In this document: piece by piece, positions 50,958 through 58,964 of the stretch
Layout: each line of letters opens with the position of its first letter
Numbering within the stretch: position 1 is the first letter of the stretch
Source of the DNA: Hamadaea tsunoensis DSM 44101
GTDB taxonomy: Bacteria; Actinomycetota; Actinomycetes; Mycobacteriales; Micromonosporaceae
Length of the DNA: 64,000 nt
Direction: 5' to 3'
NCBI RefSeq assembly: GCF_000428945.1
Contig: NZ_AUAX01000001.1
Coordinates: 248,001 to 312,000 of the forward strand
Program-made: the position numbers and the translations under genes
Notes under the pieces: generated by a model
The model's database searches: none
Seen by the model: the letters and a program-made list of their open reading frames with translations, nothing else
What the model was told of the DNA's origin: nothing

Positions 50958-51093
50958 GACAGGGCTCCGCCGACCGGCTCCGAAGGTCGGCGCGCCCGGC
51001 TGCCGGACAGCCGCGTACAGCCGAGTTCATCGATGTTCCCCCAGGTCATCGGCCCAGCGGGCGAGCCCGCCGAAGGTGGCCTCGGCGCACCCA

Positions 51094-51142
51094 TTGACAT
51101 CCGACCGCGTCGGTAGAATGCTCTCTCCAGAGAGCGCTCCCT
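51094..51142 (+). promoter_or_regulatory. Promoter-like pair with LacI-type operator
   Basis: TTGACA (51094-51099) and TAGAAT (51114-51119) are near-consensus but only 14 bp apart, followed by AGAGAGCGCTCCCT (51129-51142). This is the layout of an operator-controlled promoter facing right. Confidence 0.5.
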
Positions 51143-51246
51143 CACGGAGATCGGCAGGCCGGGCGTGTCGCCTCCTGCCGAAATCTAAGCGCTGAGTGAG
51201 GAATGTCGCCGTGCGGGAAGGGACGCCCGCACGGCGACGCCTTTCC
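51120..51246 (+). ncRNA. Candidate small transcript ending in a strong hairpin
   Basis: Between the promoter-like pair at 51094-51119 and the hairpin at 51205-51238 lie about 120 bp with no protein-like frame. The unit thus resembles a regulated small RNA or the leader of a lost gene. Expression is not known. Confidence 0.35.
51205..51246 (+). terminator. Strong hairpin GTCGCCGTGCGGG/CCCGCACGGCGAC with T-rich tail
   Basis: 13-bp perfect stem, 8-nt loop (AAGGGACG), then CTTTCCCTTT. Looks like an intrinsic terminator without an obvious upstream gene. Confidence 0.6.
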
Positions 51247-51280
51247 CTTTCCTGCCCGGCCGATCGGCCGCCCTGTTTCC

Positions 51281-51293
51281 GGGAAGCGCTCCC
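51281..51293. promoter_or_regulatory. LacI-type site GGGAAGCGCTCCC
   Basis: Third GCGCT-centred site in the interval, with one extra base compared with a perfect GGGAGCGCTCCC. Confidence 0.5.
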
Positions 51294-51357
51294 ACATCCG
51301 AACGACTCCCCGCCTGCCCCACGGCCGAACCGTAGCGACCTCCGTTCGGCATGATTC

Positions 51358-51373
51358 GAGAGAGCGCTCTCTC
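51358..51373. promoter_or_regulatory. Perfect 16-bp palindrome GAGAGAGCGCTCTCTC
   Basis: The best of the four sites. It lies 43 bp past the stop of the leftward unknown gene, not in a position to regulate that gene's start. Confidence 0.6.
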
Positions 51374-51415
51374 AGATCGGTCAGCGATCAGCATCCATCG
51401 CTGAATGTTGATATG

Positions 51416-51850
51416 TCAGCGACCGAGGACGCGGCGGCAGTCCTGGATCAGGCCGTGCCGCTGCACCGCCAGGTAGCGCAGTTCGTCGACCGCCCGCCGG
51501 ACGGACTCCGCGGCCGCCGACCGGTCGGTCCAGACCTGCCCGAGCACCGGCCACACCGCCTCGATGACCCGCTCCCCCGGCGCGCCCACCGGGACGGCCG
51601 CGAGTCCGCGTACGAGGGCGTCTATCGAGCCGGACAATCGTTCGTGCTGCTCGGCGGCGGGATCCTCGACGCCCGGAAAGCTCGCATCGTGCTGGTACGC
51701 GTACCAGGTGGTCACTACCGCGGTGGCGGCGGCGTGCACGTCGGCGGCTTCCTCGTCATCGGAGATGGCCGCCAGTTGCTCCACGTTCTCCCGGGGCAAC
51801 TGCGGACCGTGATCTGAGGGGAGTATCACCGTCACATTCTCGCCCATCAC
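51416..51850 (-). CDS. Hypothetical protein, 144 residues
   Basis: I do not recognise this family. The protein is acidic and mostly helical in character: DDEEAADVHAAATAVVTTWY and a C-terminus with SVRRAVDELRYLAVQRHGLI. There is no signal peptide or membrane segment. ATG 51850 (or 51847) is the start. The 310-bp upstream gap contains strong hairpins and an AT-rich segment. Coding potential is supported by the GC-rich third codon positions on this strand. Confidence 0.5.
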   Translation of the reverse strand: MMGENVTVILPSDHGPQLPRENVEQLAAISDDEEAADVHAAATAVVTTWYAYQHDASFPGVEDPAAEQHERLSGSIDALVRGLAAVPVGAPGERVIEAVWPVLGQVWTDRSAAAESVRRAVDELRYLAVQRHGLIQDCRRVLGR

Positions 51851-52161
51851 AACGTTCCGCGCCCGGCTCGCGACGGGTTCGCTCCGGAATCACCCAGAAT
51901 GAATCAGCCATGAGAGATCCTCACGATCTCCTGAGCGTCCCGCCGCCACAGATGATCTCCCCGGGCCTGCGAAGGGTTGCACCCGCCGGAGCCCCATCGG
52001 CGCTGGACCGGGTCTGATAGGAAGACGGAGTCCCCGGCCGGGTGATGGGGACACCCGGCCGGGGTCCGGCCCGGTGCGTTGGGCCGGCGGCCCACAGGGG
52101 CCTGACCCGACAATATTCACATCTCTAAGTATTGGCAACAGTAGGTCTACAGTAGATCCGC
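51851..52161. other. 310-bp gap with hairpins and an AT-rich segment
   Basis: Contains two consecutive GC-rich hairpins (52032-52087) and then an AT-rich stretch with AATATTCAC, CTAAGTATTGG and TAGGTCTACAGTAG at 52112-52153. The latter may hold the promoter for the leftward unknown gene; the hairpins would then be in its leader. Confidence 0.5.
52032..52087. other. Two strong consecutive hairpins
   Basis: CCCCGGCCGGGTG (52032-52044) pairs exactly with CACCCGGCCGGGG (52052-52064), loop ATGGGGA. CCGGCCC (52066-52072) pairs with GGGCCGG (52081-52087). Together they could end transcription from the right or fold in the leader of the gene at 51850. Confidence 0.65.
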
Positions 52162-53616
52162 TCAGCCCGCCCGTTCCGCCTTCCGGGCGATGTTGCGGGC
52201 CATGCCGCCGAAGATGACCGCGTGGAACGGCGAGATCGCGCGCCAGTACAGGTGGCCGGAGAGCCCGCGCGGCAGGAACACCGCCCGCTGCTGGTAGCGG
52301 CTGCCGTCCGGCCCGTCGGCGACCCGCATCTCCAGCCAGGCCCGGCCGGGCAGCAGCATCTCGGCCCGCAGCCGCAGCAGCCGGCCGGGCTCGATCTCCT
52401 CGACCCGCCAGAAGTCGAGCGCCTCGCCGACGAAGAGCTCCTGCGGATCGCGGCGGCCCCGGCTCAGGCCGACCCCGCCGGCCAGCTTGTCCAGCCAGCC
52501 GCGTACGGACCAGGCCAGCGGGAGGGAGTACCAGCCCGACTCGCCGCCGATGCCGATGATCACGCGCCAGAGGTCGGACCGGCCGGCGTGGACGTCGCGT
52601 ACGCGGTTGTCGAGGTAGACGGTGCCGCCGGACCAGTCCGGATCGGTCGGGAGTGGATCGGCGGGCGCGTTGACCCAGGCGGAACTCGCCCAGCGCGTCT
52701 CGACCTCGGCGTCGCGGATCTTCGTCAGGGCCAGCCGGACGGCTTCCCGGAAGCCCTTGAGGCCGCGCGGCGGATCCGGCACGTACGCGGCCACGTCGTG
52801 CTCGTGGCACACGGCCTCGTGGATCAAGCTGGCCACCAGCGGTTTCGCGAGCGCTCCCGGTACCGGGGTCACGAGGCCGACCCATTGCGAGGACAGCCAC
52901 GGGGACAGCGTGCGTACCGGCAGGATGATCCGCGGCGGCAGGCCGGCCACCCGCGCGTACTCCCGCATCATGTCCACGTAGGTGAGCACGTCTGGTCCGC
53001 CGATGTCGAAACCCCGGCTGACCTCGTCGGGGACCGTGGCCCAGGCGAGCAGGTAGTGCAGGACGTCGCGTACGGCGATGGGCTGGATCCTGTTGTCGAC
53101 CCACCGCGGCGTGACCATGACCGGCAGGCGCTCGGTGAGGTGGCGCAGCATCTCGAAGGACGCGGAGCCGGAGCCGATGATCACGGCCGCGCGCAGCGTC
53201 ACGACCGGTACGCCCGCGCTCGCGAGCAGGTCGCCGACCTCGGCCCGGGAGCGGAGGTGGGCCGACGCCTCGCCGGGGCCGGGCAGCGGGCCGCCGAGGT
53301 AGACGATCCGCCGGACCCCCGCCGTACGCGCGGCGGCGGCGAAGTTGCGCGCGGCGCGGCGGTCGGTCTCCTCGAAGTCCGGCGCCCCGAGCGAGTGCGC
53401 GAGATAGTAGGCGACCTCGATCCCGTCGAGGGCGCGCGCGAGATCGTCGGGCTTCAGCAGGTCGCCCTGGACGACCTCCGCTCCGGCGGCCCACGGCACG
53501 TCGCGCAGCCGGGCGGCGGAGCGGGACAGGCAGCGGACCTCGTGCCCGGCTTCGATCAGCCGGGGCGCCAGCCGCCCGCCGATGTAGCCCGTCGCGCCCG
53601 TGACCAGGCATCGCAT
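52162..53616 (-). CDS. NAD(P)-binding epimerase-like protein with DUF2867 domain
   Basis: A 484-residue two-domain protein. Residues 1-290 are an atypical SDR/NmrA-like epimerase (VTGATGYIGGRLAPRLIEAG), with YYLAHSLG instead of YxxxK. Residues about 330-484 are DUF2867 (RDPQELFVGEALDFWRVEEI, SGHLYWRAISPFHAVIFGGM). Such fusions are common in actinomycetes next to light- or carotenoid-related genes, function unknown. ATG 53616 has no ribosome site; the gene is divergent from the B12-binding MerR gene 72 bp away, so it is likely to be controlled by it. Confidence 0.82.
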   Translation of the reverse strand: MRCLVTGATGYIGGRLAPRLIEAGHEVRCLSRSAARLRDVPWAAGAEVVQGDLLKPDDLARALDGIEVAYYLAHSLGAPDFEETDRRAARNFAAAARTAGVRRIVYLGGPLPGPGEASAHLRSRAEVGDLLASAGVPVVTLRAAVIIGSGSASFEMLRHLTERLPVMVTPRWVDNRIQPIAVRDVLHYLLAWATVPDEVSRGFDIGGPDVLTYVDMMREYARVAGLPPRIILPVRTLSPWLSSQWVGLVTPVPGALAKPLVASLIHEAVCHEHDVAAYVPDPPRGLKGFREAVRLALTKIRDAEVETRWASSAWVNAPADPLPTDPDWSGGTVYLDNRVRDVHAGRSDLWRVIIGIGGESGWYSLPLAWSVRGWLDKLAGGVGLSRGRRDPQELFVGEALDFWRVEEIEPGRLLRLRAEMLLPGRAWLEMRVADGPDGSRYQQRAVFLPRGLSGHLYWRAISPFHAVIFGGMARNIARKAERAG

Positions 53617-53654
53617 AAGATCAGCGTAGACGTGGTTGCGTCGGTACGCGCGTC

Positions 53655-53682
53655 GAAACCCGGATGGTGAAACCCGGATGGT
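53655..53682. repeat. Perfect 14-bp tandem duplication before the MerR gene
   Basis: GAAACCCGGATGGT occurs twice without a gap, ending 6 bp before the start codon. It lies in the 72-bp gap between the divergent genes, where operators are expected. Confidence 0.8.
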
Positions 53683-53688
53683 GCGGCT

Positions 53689-54549
53689 ATGACGGAGACG
53701 GTGAGCGCGGGCGAGGCGGCGCACCGCCTGGGCATCGCCGTCACCACGCTGCGGACCTGGGACCGCCGCTACGGTCTCGGGCCGACCGGCCACGAGCCCG
53801 GCCGGCACCGCCGCTACGGCCCCACCGACCTCGACCGGCTCGCCGAGATGAACCGGCTCACCGGGCAGGGCGTACCGGCGGCGCAGGCGGCCGCCTGGGT
53901 TCTCGGGCAGGATCGGCGGGCCGCCAGCCGGGCCGGGGGCGGCCACGCGGTCGCGGTGGGTGCCGACGGCCCCGCCGTCCGCGGTCTCACCCGCGCCGCG
54001 CTGCGCCTCGACGCCGCCGAACTCCAGGCCGTGATCAGCGCCGCCGTCGCCGCCCGCGGGGTCGCCGCCGTCTGGCCGGCCCTGCTCGCCCCCGTCCTCA
54101 TCCACATAGGACGCAAGCAGGCGGAGACCGGCCGGCTCATCGAGGTCGAGCACCTGCTCTCCGGCGAGATCTCCGCGGTTCTGCGTACCGTGGGGCGGCC
54201 GGCGGGTCCGCCGCGCATCCTGCTCGCCTGCGCGGACGAGGAGCAGCACACCCTCGCCTTCGAGGCGCTCGCGGCCGCGCTGGGCGAGGCGGGCGTACCG
54301 GTCCGCGTCCTGGGCGCGCGGGTGCCCGCATCCGCTCTTCTCGACGCCGTACGCCGCACCGGGCCGGACGCCGTCGCCGTGTGGTCGCAGACATCCTCCA
54401 CAGGGGACGGTTCACGGCTGCGGGGGCTGCTGGATCGGCGGCCCGCGCCGAAACTCGTCCTCGCGGCCGGGCCCGGGTGGCACACGGTCCCGCCGGAGGT
54501 GGCCCGCCCCCAGAGCCTGGCCGAAGCCCTCACCCTCCTCACCCGGTGA
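53689..54549 (+). CDS. litR: B12-binding MerR-type light regulator (LitR/CarH-like)
   Basis: A 286-residue repressor-like protein. MerR winged helix at the N-terminus (GEAAHRLGIAVTTLRTWDRR, GPGRHRRYGPTDL-type wing), then a four-helix bundle with EVEHLLSGEI and a B12-binding domain. The lower-ligand His is in ACADEEQHTLAFEAL (E-x-H type motif of CarH/LitR), so adenosylcobalamin binding seems kept. In CarH/LitR light destroys the adenosylcobalamin and releases operator DNA. Its neighbours crtI, crtB and a photolyase fit this role exactly. It overlaps the end of convergent crtI by 11 bp. Confidence 0.88.
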   Translation: MTETVSAGEAAHRLGIAVTTLRTWDRRYGLGPTGHEPGRHRRYGPTDLDRLAEMNRLTGQGVPAAQAAAWVLGQDRRAASRAGGGHAVAVGADGPAVRGLTRAALRLDAAELQAVISAAVAARGVAAVWPALLAPVLIHIGRKQAETGRLIEVEHLLSGEISAVLRTVGRPAGPPRILLACADEEQHTLAFEALAAALGEAGVPVRVLGARVPASALLDAVRRTGPDAVAVWSQTSSTGDGSRLRGLLDRRPAPKLVLAAGPGWHTVPPEVARPQSLAEALTLLTR

Positions 54550-56020
54550 TGCGGTGGGCGGCCAGCTTGCCGGAGATCAGGACCATCGGTACGCCGACGC
54601 CGGGCTGCGTACCGGAACCGGCGAAGACGACGTTCTCGATGGCCGGATGCAGGTTCGGGGAGCGGAACGGGCCGGTCTGGCCGAACGTGTGCGCGGCGGC
54701 GAACGGCGTACCGGCGGCGAGACCGTCGGCCGCCCAGTCGTCCGGGGTCACCACGATCCGCTCCTCGACCGCCTCGCCGAATCCCGTGTAGCCGCGCTGT
54801 TCGAGCGTCGCCACCAGCTCGTCGGCGTAGCGGTCGGCCAGGCCGTCGCGCCACGCGTACGGTGCGGTGACGAGGTTGGGCACGGGGGCGAGGACGTAGT
54901 ACGTCTGCCGGCCGGCCGGGGCCGCCGCCGGATCGGCCCGGCTCGGGTTCGTGACGAGCAGCGACGGGTCGCTCATCAGCTCGCCCCGGCGGATGACCTG
55001 GTCGAACGTGCGCCGCCAGGCCCGGCCGAAGTGGATGTTGTGATGGGCGGTACGCGTGTACGCCTGCCGCGAGCCGACGTGCAGCACGACGCAGCTCGGC
55101 GAGTACCGCAGCCGCCGGCGCCGGCCGGTCGCGGGCAGCAGCGCGAGGGCGGCCGGGATGTCGGGGTTGAGCACGACCGCGTCGGCCGGGATGCGCTCGC
55201 CGGCGGTGGTGACGACGGCGGTGGCCCGGCCGTTGCGGACGTCGACGCGGGCGGCCTCGGTGCCGTACCGGATCTCGACGCCATGGCGTTCGGCCGCCCC
55301 GGCCAGCGCCCGCGGCACCGCGTGGATGCCGCCCTCCGGGTAGAAGACGCCGGCGACCGAGTCCAGGTACGCGATCACGGCGTAGATCGCGAGCGCCCGG
55401 TGCGGGGCGAGGCCGGCGTACATGGCCTGGAACGAGAAGACCCGGCGGGTACGCGGATCCGCGAAGTACCGGTCGACCCGGTTCTGCAGCCGGCCGAACG
55501 CGCCCATGCCGAGCAGCCGGACGAGGTTGAGGGTCAGGAGGTCCCGGGGCCCGTCCACGTTCCGGTCGATGAAATCGGTGCGTTCGAGCTCCCACAGCCG
55601 CCGCGCGTACGCGACGAACCGCCGGTAGCCCTCGGCCTCCCGGCGGCCGCAGACGTTCTCGATCTCGGCGGCCATCCGGTCGGGGTCGGCGATCACGTCC
55701 AGCGACGACCCGTCCGGGAACCACGCCCGGTACGCCGGATCGACCGGCCGGAGCCGCAGCCAGTCCTTCAGGTCCTCGCCGACGGCCGCGAGGGGCTCGG
55801 CGATCAGCTCGGGCATGGTCAGGACGGTGGGCCCGGTGTCGAAGGTGTAGCCGCCGACCGCCAGCCGGCCCGCCCGGCCGCCCGGGATCGGGGCGCGTTC
55901 GAGGACGGTCACCCGCCGGCCGGCCCCCGCGAGGTGCAGCGCGGCCGCCAACCCCCCGAGCCCGGCGCCGACCACGACGACATGACCGGTACGCCCGGGG
56001 ACGGTTCGAGGATGTGCCAC
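54539..56020 (-). CDS. crtI: Phytoene desaturase
   Basis: A 493-residue FAD enzyme of carotenoid synthesis that desaturates phytoene stepwise toward lycopene. The dinucleotide-binding VVVGAGLGGLAAALHLAGAG is near the N-terminus, followed by APIPGGRAGRL and FDTGPTVLTMPEL. The C-terminal FAD block is FAGSGTQPGVGVPMVLISGK, as in CrtI. GTG 56020 is taken as the start since relatives begin about 15 residues before the FAD site. It is divergent from crtB; the 139-bp gap should hold the light-regulated promoters. Confidence 0.92.
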   Translation of the reverse strand: MAHPRTVPGRTGHVVVVGAGLGGLAAALHLAGAGRRVTVLERAPIPGGRAGRLAVGGYTFDTGPTVLTMPELIAEPLAAVGEDLKDWLRLRPVDPAYRAWFPDGSSLDVIADPDRMAAEIENVCGRREAEGYRRFVAYARRLWELERTDFIDRNVDGPRDLLTLNLVRLLGMGAFGRLQNRVDRYFADPRTRRVFSFQAMYAGLAPHRALAIYAVIAYLDSVAGVFYPEGGIHAVPRALAGAAERHGVEIRYGTEAARVDVRNGRATAVVTTAGERIPADAVVLNPDIPAALALLPATGRRRRLRYSPSCVVLHVGSRQAYTRTAHHNIHFGRAWRRTFDQVIRRGELMSDPSLLVTNPSRADPAAAPAGRQTYYVLAPVPNLVTAPYAWRDGLADRYADELVATLEQRGYTGFGEAVEERIVVTPDDWAADGLAAGTPFAAAHTFGQTGPFRSPNLHPAIENVVFAGSGTQPGVGVPMVLISGKLAAHRITG

Positions 56021-56159
56021 GCAGCGAACATAGCGGGAGTGCCGCTCGTCTCTTACCGGCCCGTACCGCCACACCCGGAAAGCGGGGCTGAGAAGCTTCG
56101 CTGGCGATATGGCGTAGACTCAAGAATTGCGTCGTTTGGTGAAACGATTTGGGGGATGC

Positions 56160-57083
56160 ATGGAGTCGCGGCTGGTCGCCTCCTACGAGCGCTGCCGGGA
56201 GCTGCACAAGCAGCACGGGCGCAGCTACTACCTGGCGACCCGCCTGCTGCCGGCGGCCAAGCGCCCGCACGTGCACGCCCTCTACGGCTTCACCCGCTAC
56301 GCCGACGAGATCGTCGACCGGACCGACGCGGGCGCGCCCGCCGACCGGGCGGCCGCCCTGCGGGACTGGGCCGGGCGGTTCGAGGCGGGGCTCTCCGGCG
56401 AGCCGGTCGACGACCCGATCCTGCCCGCCGTCCTGCACACGATCGAGGCGTGCGACCTCGACCGGTCCGACTTCACGACGTTCCTGCGCAGCATGACCAT
56501 GGACCTCGACGTCCACGCGTACGCGACCTATCCCGACCTGCTGCGCTACATGGAGGGCTCGGCGGCCGTCATCGGGACGATGATGCTGCCGATCCTGGAG
56601 CCCGCCGATCCCGCCGCCGCCCGGGAGCCGGCCCGCCAGCTCGGGCTCGCGTTCCAGCTCACCAACTTCATCCGGGACGTCGCCGAGGATCTCGACCGCG
56701 GCCGGGTCTACCTGCCGCAGGAGGATCTCGCGTCGTTCGGCGTCGACTCCGGCGACCTGCGCCGGGCGGCCGCCGAGGGCCGGGCGACCCCGCGTATCCG
56801 CAGCCTCATCCGGTTCGAGGTCAGCCGGGCCCGGGAGCACTACGCGCTGGCCGCTCCCGGCGTACCGATGCTGGCACCGGGGTCGCAGGCGTGCATCCGG
56901 ACCGCCTTCCACGTGTACGCCGCGATCCTGGACGAGGTCGAACGGCTCGGCCACGACGTGTTCGCCCGGCGGGCGGTCGTGCCGACCGCGCGCCGCCTCC
57001 GGGTCGCCGCGCGGTGCCTGCTCACCCCCGCCGGCACCCAGGTCGTCCCGCCGGTCCCTCAACCGGTCGCCGTGGGGGTGTAG
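56160..57083 (+). CDS. crtB: Phytoene synthase
   Basis: A 307-residue prenyl synthase. Both Asp-rich motifs are present: YADEIVDRTD at about 46-55 and the second FIRDVAEDLDRGRVYLPQED. GRSYYLATRLLP precedes the first. It joins two geranylgeranyl diphosphates head to head to phytoene. ATG 56160 follows GGGGGA; a TTG at 56127 in the same frame is less likely. TAGACT at 56115-56120 may be the -10 element. crtB is followed without a gap by the photolyase gene, so both should be on one transcript. Confidence 0.92.
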   Translation: MESRLVASYERCRELHKQHGRSYYLATRLLPAAKRPHVHALYGFTRYADEIVDRTDAGAPADRAAALRDWAGRFEAGLSGEPVDDPILPAVLHTIEACDLDRSDFTTFLRSMTMDLDVHAYATYPDLLRYMEGSAAVIGTMMLPILEPADPAAAREPARQLGLAFQLTNFIRDVAEDLDRGRVYLPQEDLASFGVDSGDLRRAAAEGRATPRIRSLIRFEVSRAREHYALAAPGVPMLAPGSQACIRTAFHVYAAILDEVERLGHDVFARRAVVPTARRLRVAARCLLTPAGTQVVPPVPQPVAVGV

Positions 57084-58340
57084 ATGCGTACGGCGGTGGT
57101 GCTGTTCACGCGTGACCTGCGGGTGCACGACAATCCCGCGCTGCACGCCGCGTGCGCCGCCGCCGACCGCGTGGTCCCGCTGTTCGTCCGGGACCCGTCG
57201 GTGCCCTCGTCGCCCCACCGCGACGCCTTCCTCGCCGAGGCCCTGGCCGACCTGCGCGCATCGCTGCGCCAGCGCGGCGGCGACCTCGTCATCCGCACCG
57301 GCGATCCGGTCCGCGAGGCCGTCTCGCTGGCCACCGCCGTCGGCGCGTTCGGCATCGCGGCGGCGTCGGACGTCAGCGCGTACGCGGCCCGGCGGCAGCG
57401 GCGGCTGGCGGACGCCTGCGCGGCGGAACGCCTGTCCCTCAAGCTGTTCGACTCGCTCACCATCGTGCCGCCGGGGCAGCTGCGGCCCGGCTCCGGCGGC
57501 GACCACTACAAGGTCTTCACGCCCTACTGGCGCGCCTGGCTGGCCGCGAAGCACCGCGCCGAGCTCGCCGCGCCCGGCCGGGTGACGCTGCCCGACGGTG
57601 TCGCATGTGGACGACTGCCCGGCCCGACCAGGCCCGGCGGCGGCGAGACCGCGGGCCGCCGGCGGCTTCAGGCCTGGGCGCCCGATTCCCCCGCGTACGC
57701 CGACCACCACGACGATCTCGCCGGCGACCGGACGTCGCGGCTGAGCGCGTACCTCCACTTCGGCTGCGTGTCGCCGGTCTCGGTGGCGGCCGCCGTCGAC
57801 TCCGACGCGCTCGTCCGGCAGCTCTGCTGGCGCGACTTCTACCAGCAGGTGCTGCTGGGCTTCCCCGAGTTGCCCGCCAAGGCGTACAGGCCGGGTGTGC
57901 GGGAGGAGTGGAAGGCCGACCCGGAGGCGCTCGCGGCCTGGCAGGCCGGTCAGACCGGGGTTCCGATCGTGGACGCGGGCATGCGGCAGCTCGCGGCCGA
58001 GGGCTTCATGCACAACCGGGCGCGACTGATCACGGCGTCGTTCCTGACGAAGCACCTGTGGGTGGACTGGCGCGACGGCGCCGCCTGGTACGCGAGCCTG
58101 CTGCTGGACGCGGACATCGCCAACAACAACGGCAACTGGCAGTGGGTGGCCGGGACGGGCAACGACAGCAGGCCCTACCGCCGGTTCAACCCGCTACGGC
58201 AGGCCGACCGGTACGACCCCGCGGGCGACTACGTGCGCCGTTACGTCCCCGAGCTGGCGGGTCTCGCCGGCGCCGCGGCGCACCGGCCCTGGGAACATGG
58301 CGGCGCGAAGGGCTATCCGCGGCCGATCGTCGACATCTAG
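57084..58340 (+). CDS. phr: Deoxyribodipyrimidine photolyase (class I)
   Basis: A 418-residue flavoenzyme that uses blue light to split pyrimidine dimers. The N-terminal photolyase domain (LFTRDLRVHDNPAL) is followed by the FAD-binding helical domain with the RLSAYLHFGCVSP block, QLCWRDFYQQ, MHNRARLITASFLTKHL and the conserved DADIANNNGNWQWVAGTG. The electron-transfer tryptophans appear to be kept. Start codon directly follows the crtB stop, implying light-induced co-expression. Confidence 0.93.
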   Translation: MRTAVVLFTRDLRVHDNPALHAACAAADRVVPLFVRDPSVPSSPHRDAFLAEALADLRASLRQRGGDLVIRTGDPVREAVSLATAVGAFGIAAASDVSAYAARRQRRLADACAAERLSLKLFDSLTIVPPGQLRPGSGGDHYKVFTPYWRAWLAAKHRAELAAPGRVTLPDGVACGRLPGPTRPGGGETAGRRRLQAWAPDSPAYADHHDDLAGDRTSRLSAYLHFGCVSPVSVAAAVDSDALVRQLCWRDFYQQVLLGFPELPAKAYRPGVREEWKADPEALAAWQAGQTGVPIVDAGMRQLAAEGFMHNRARLITASFLTKHLWVDWRDGAAWYASLLLDADIANNNGNWQWVAGTGNDSRPYRRFNPLRQADRYDPAGDYVRRYVPELAGLAGAAAHRPWEHGGAKGYPRPIVDI

Positions 58341-58354
58341 GGCTTTCCCACGGT

Positions 58355-58379
58355 GTTTCGCTCGCACCCATCCGGGTAT
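58355..58379 (+). promoter_or_regulatory. SigB/SigF-type stress promoter
   Basis: GTTT (58355-58358), 15-bp spacer, GGGTAT (58374-58379) matches the GTTT-N15-GGGTAT consensus for mycobacterial SigF and related general-stress sigmas. It would start about 40 nt before the DUF4383 gene. Confidence 0.7.
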
Positions 58380-58427
58380 CGGGGCAGCATCGAAGTAAGG
58401 GCACAACCCTTATGGAGGTGAGCGCAC

Positions 58428-58955
58428 ATGGCCACCCATCTGCCGATGAACCACCGGCTGCGGCCGTACTACCGGGCTGTGGCCGGGGCGACCGGGGTGT
58501 TCCTGATCGGTTTCGGTATCGCCAGCCTGGTCGCGGCCTGGGGTGATCCGTTCTTCGCCCAGGGCGACACCAAGGCCTGGGGGCTGCACACCAACCTGGC
58601 GTTCGGGGTGCTGTCGGTCGTCGTGGGGGCGATCATCCTGGTCGGCGTGATCATCGGAAACAACGTCGACCGCACGATCGACCTGGTCGGCTCGCTGGTC
58701 TTCATCGTCGCGGGGCTGATCATGCTGCCGCTCTCGCGGAGCAGCCTGAACTTCCTCAACTATGACGTCACTGCCGCGGTGGTGTCGTTCTTCATCGGCA
58801 GCGTCCTCGGCATCGCCGGCCTCTACGGCCGCGTCGGTACGCGCGACCGCCAGGAGCACGAGGACGGCTTCCGGCACGGTTCGGACCGGGACCCGGTGCG
58901 GCACAACTGGAGCAAGCTGCCGCCGAAGCGGCCCAAGGAGTCGAAGTTCGCCTGA
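58428..58955 (+). CDS. DUF4383 family membrane protein
   Basis: A 175-residue protein with four membrane helices (VFLIGFGIASLVAAWG, NLAFGVLSVVVGAIILVGVI, LVGSLVFIVAGLIML, VVSFFIGSVLGIAGLYG) and a charged C-terminal tail (HEDGFRHGSDRDP). These features fit DUF4383, an actinobacterial family without assigned function, often stress-induced. GGAGG lies before ATG 58428, and TAAGGG/CCCTTA forms a small hairpin in the leader. A stress-sigma promoter (58355-58379) precedes it. Confidence 0.82.
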   Translation: MATHLPMNHRLRPYYRAVAGATGVFLIGFGIASLVAAWGDPFFAQGDTKAWGLHTNLAFGVLSVVVGAIILVGVIIGNNVDRTIDLVGSLVFIVAGLIMLPLSRSSLNFLNYDVTAAVVSFFIGSVLGIAGLYGRVGTRDRQEHEDGFRHGSDRDPVRHNWSKLPPKRPKESKFA

Positions 58956-58964
58956 CGCCCTTCC

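Larger units (their letters stand above)
50848..51415. other. Gene-free 570-bp interval with four GCGCT-centred palindromes
   Basis: No reading frame here looks real. The stretch has four LacI-type palindromes, one promoter-like pair and one strong hairpin. It begins upstream of the leftward HdeD gene and ends at the stop of the leftward gene at 51416, so only the HdeD gene could be driven from it leftwards. Confidence 0.65.

Noticed and set aside
45505-52134. Shared word CTAAGTATTG at about 45512 and 52124 as a regulator site
   Set aside because: Only ten bases, AT-rich, two occurrences with different flanks; could be chance in AT-rich promoter DNA.
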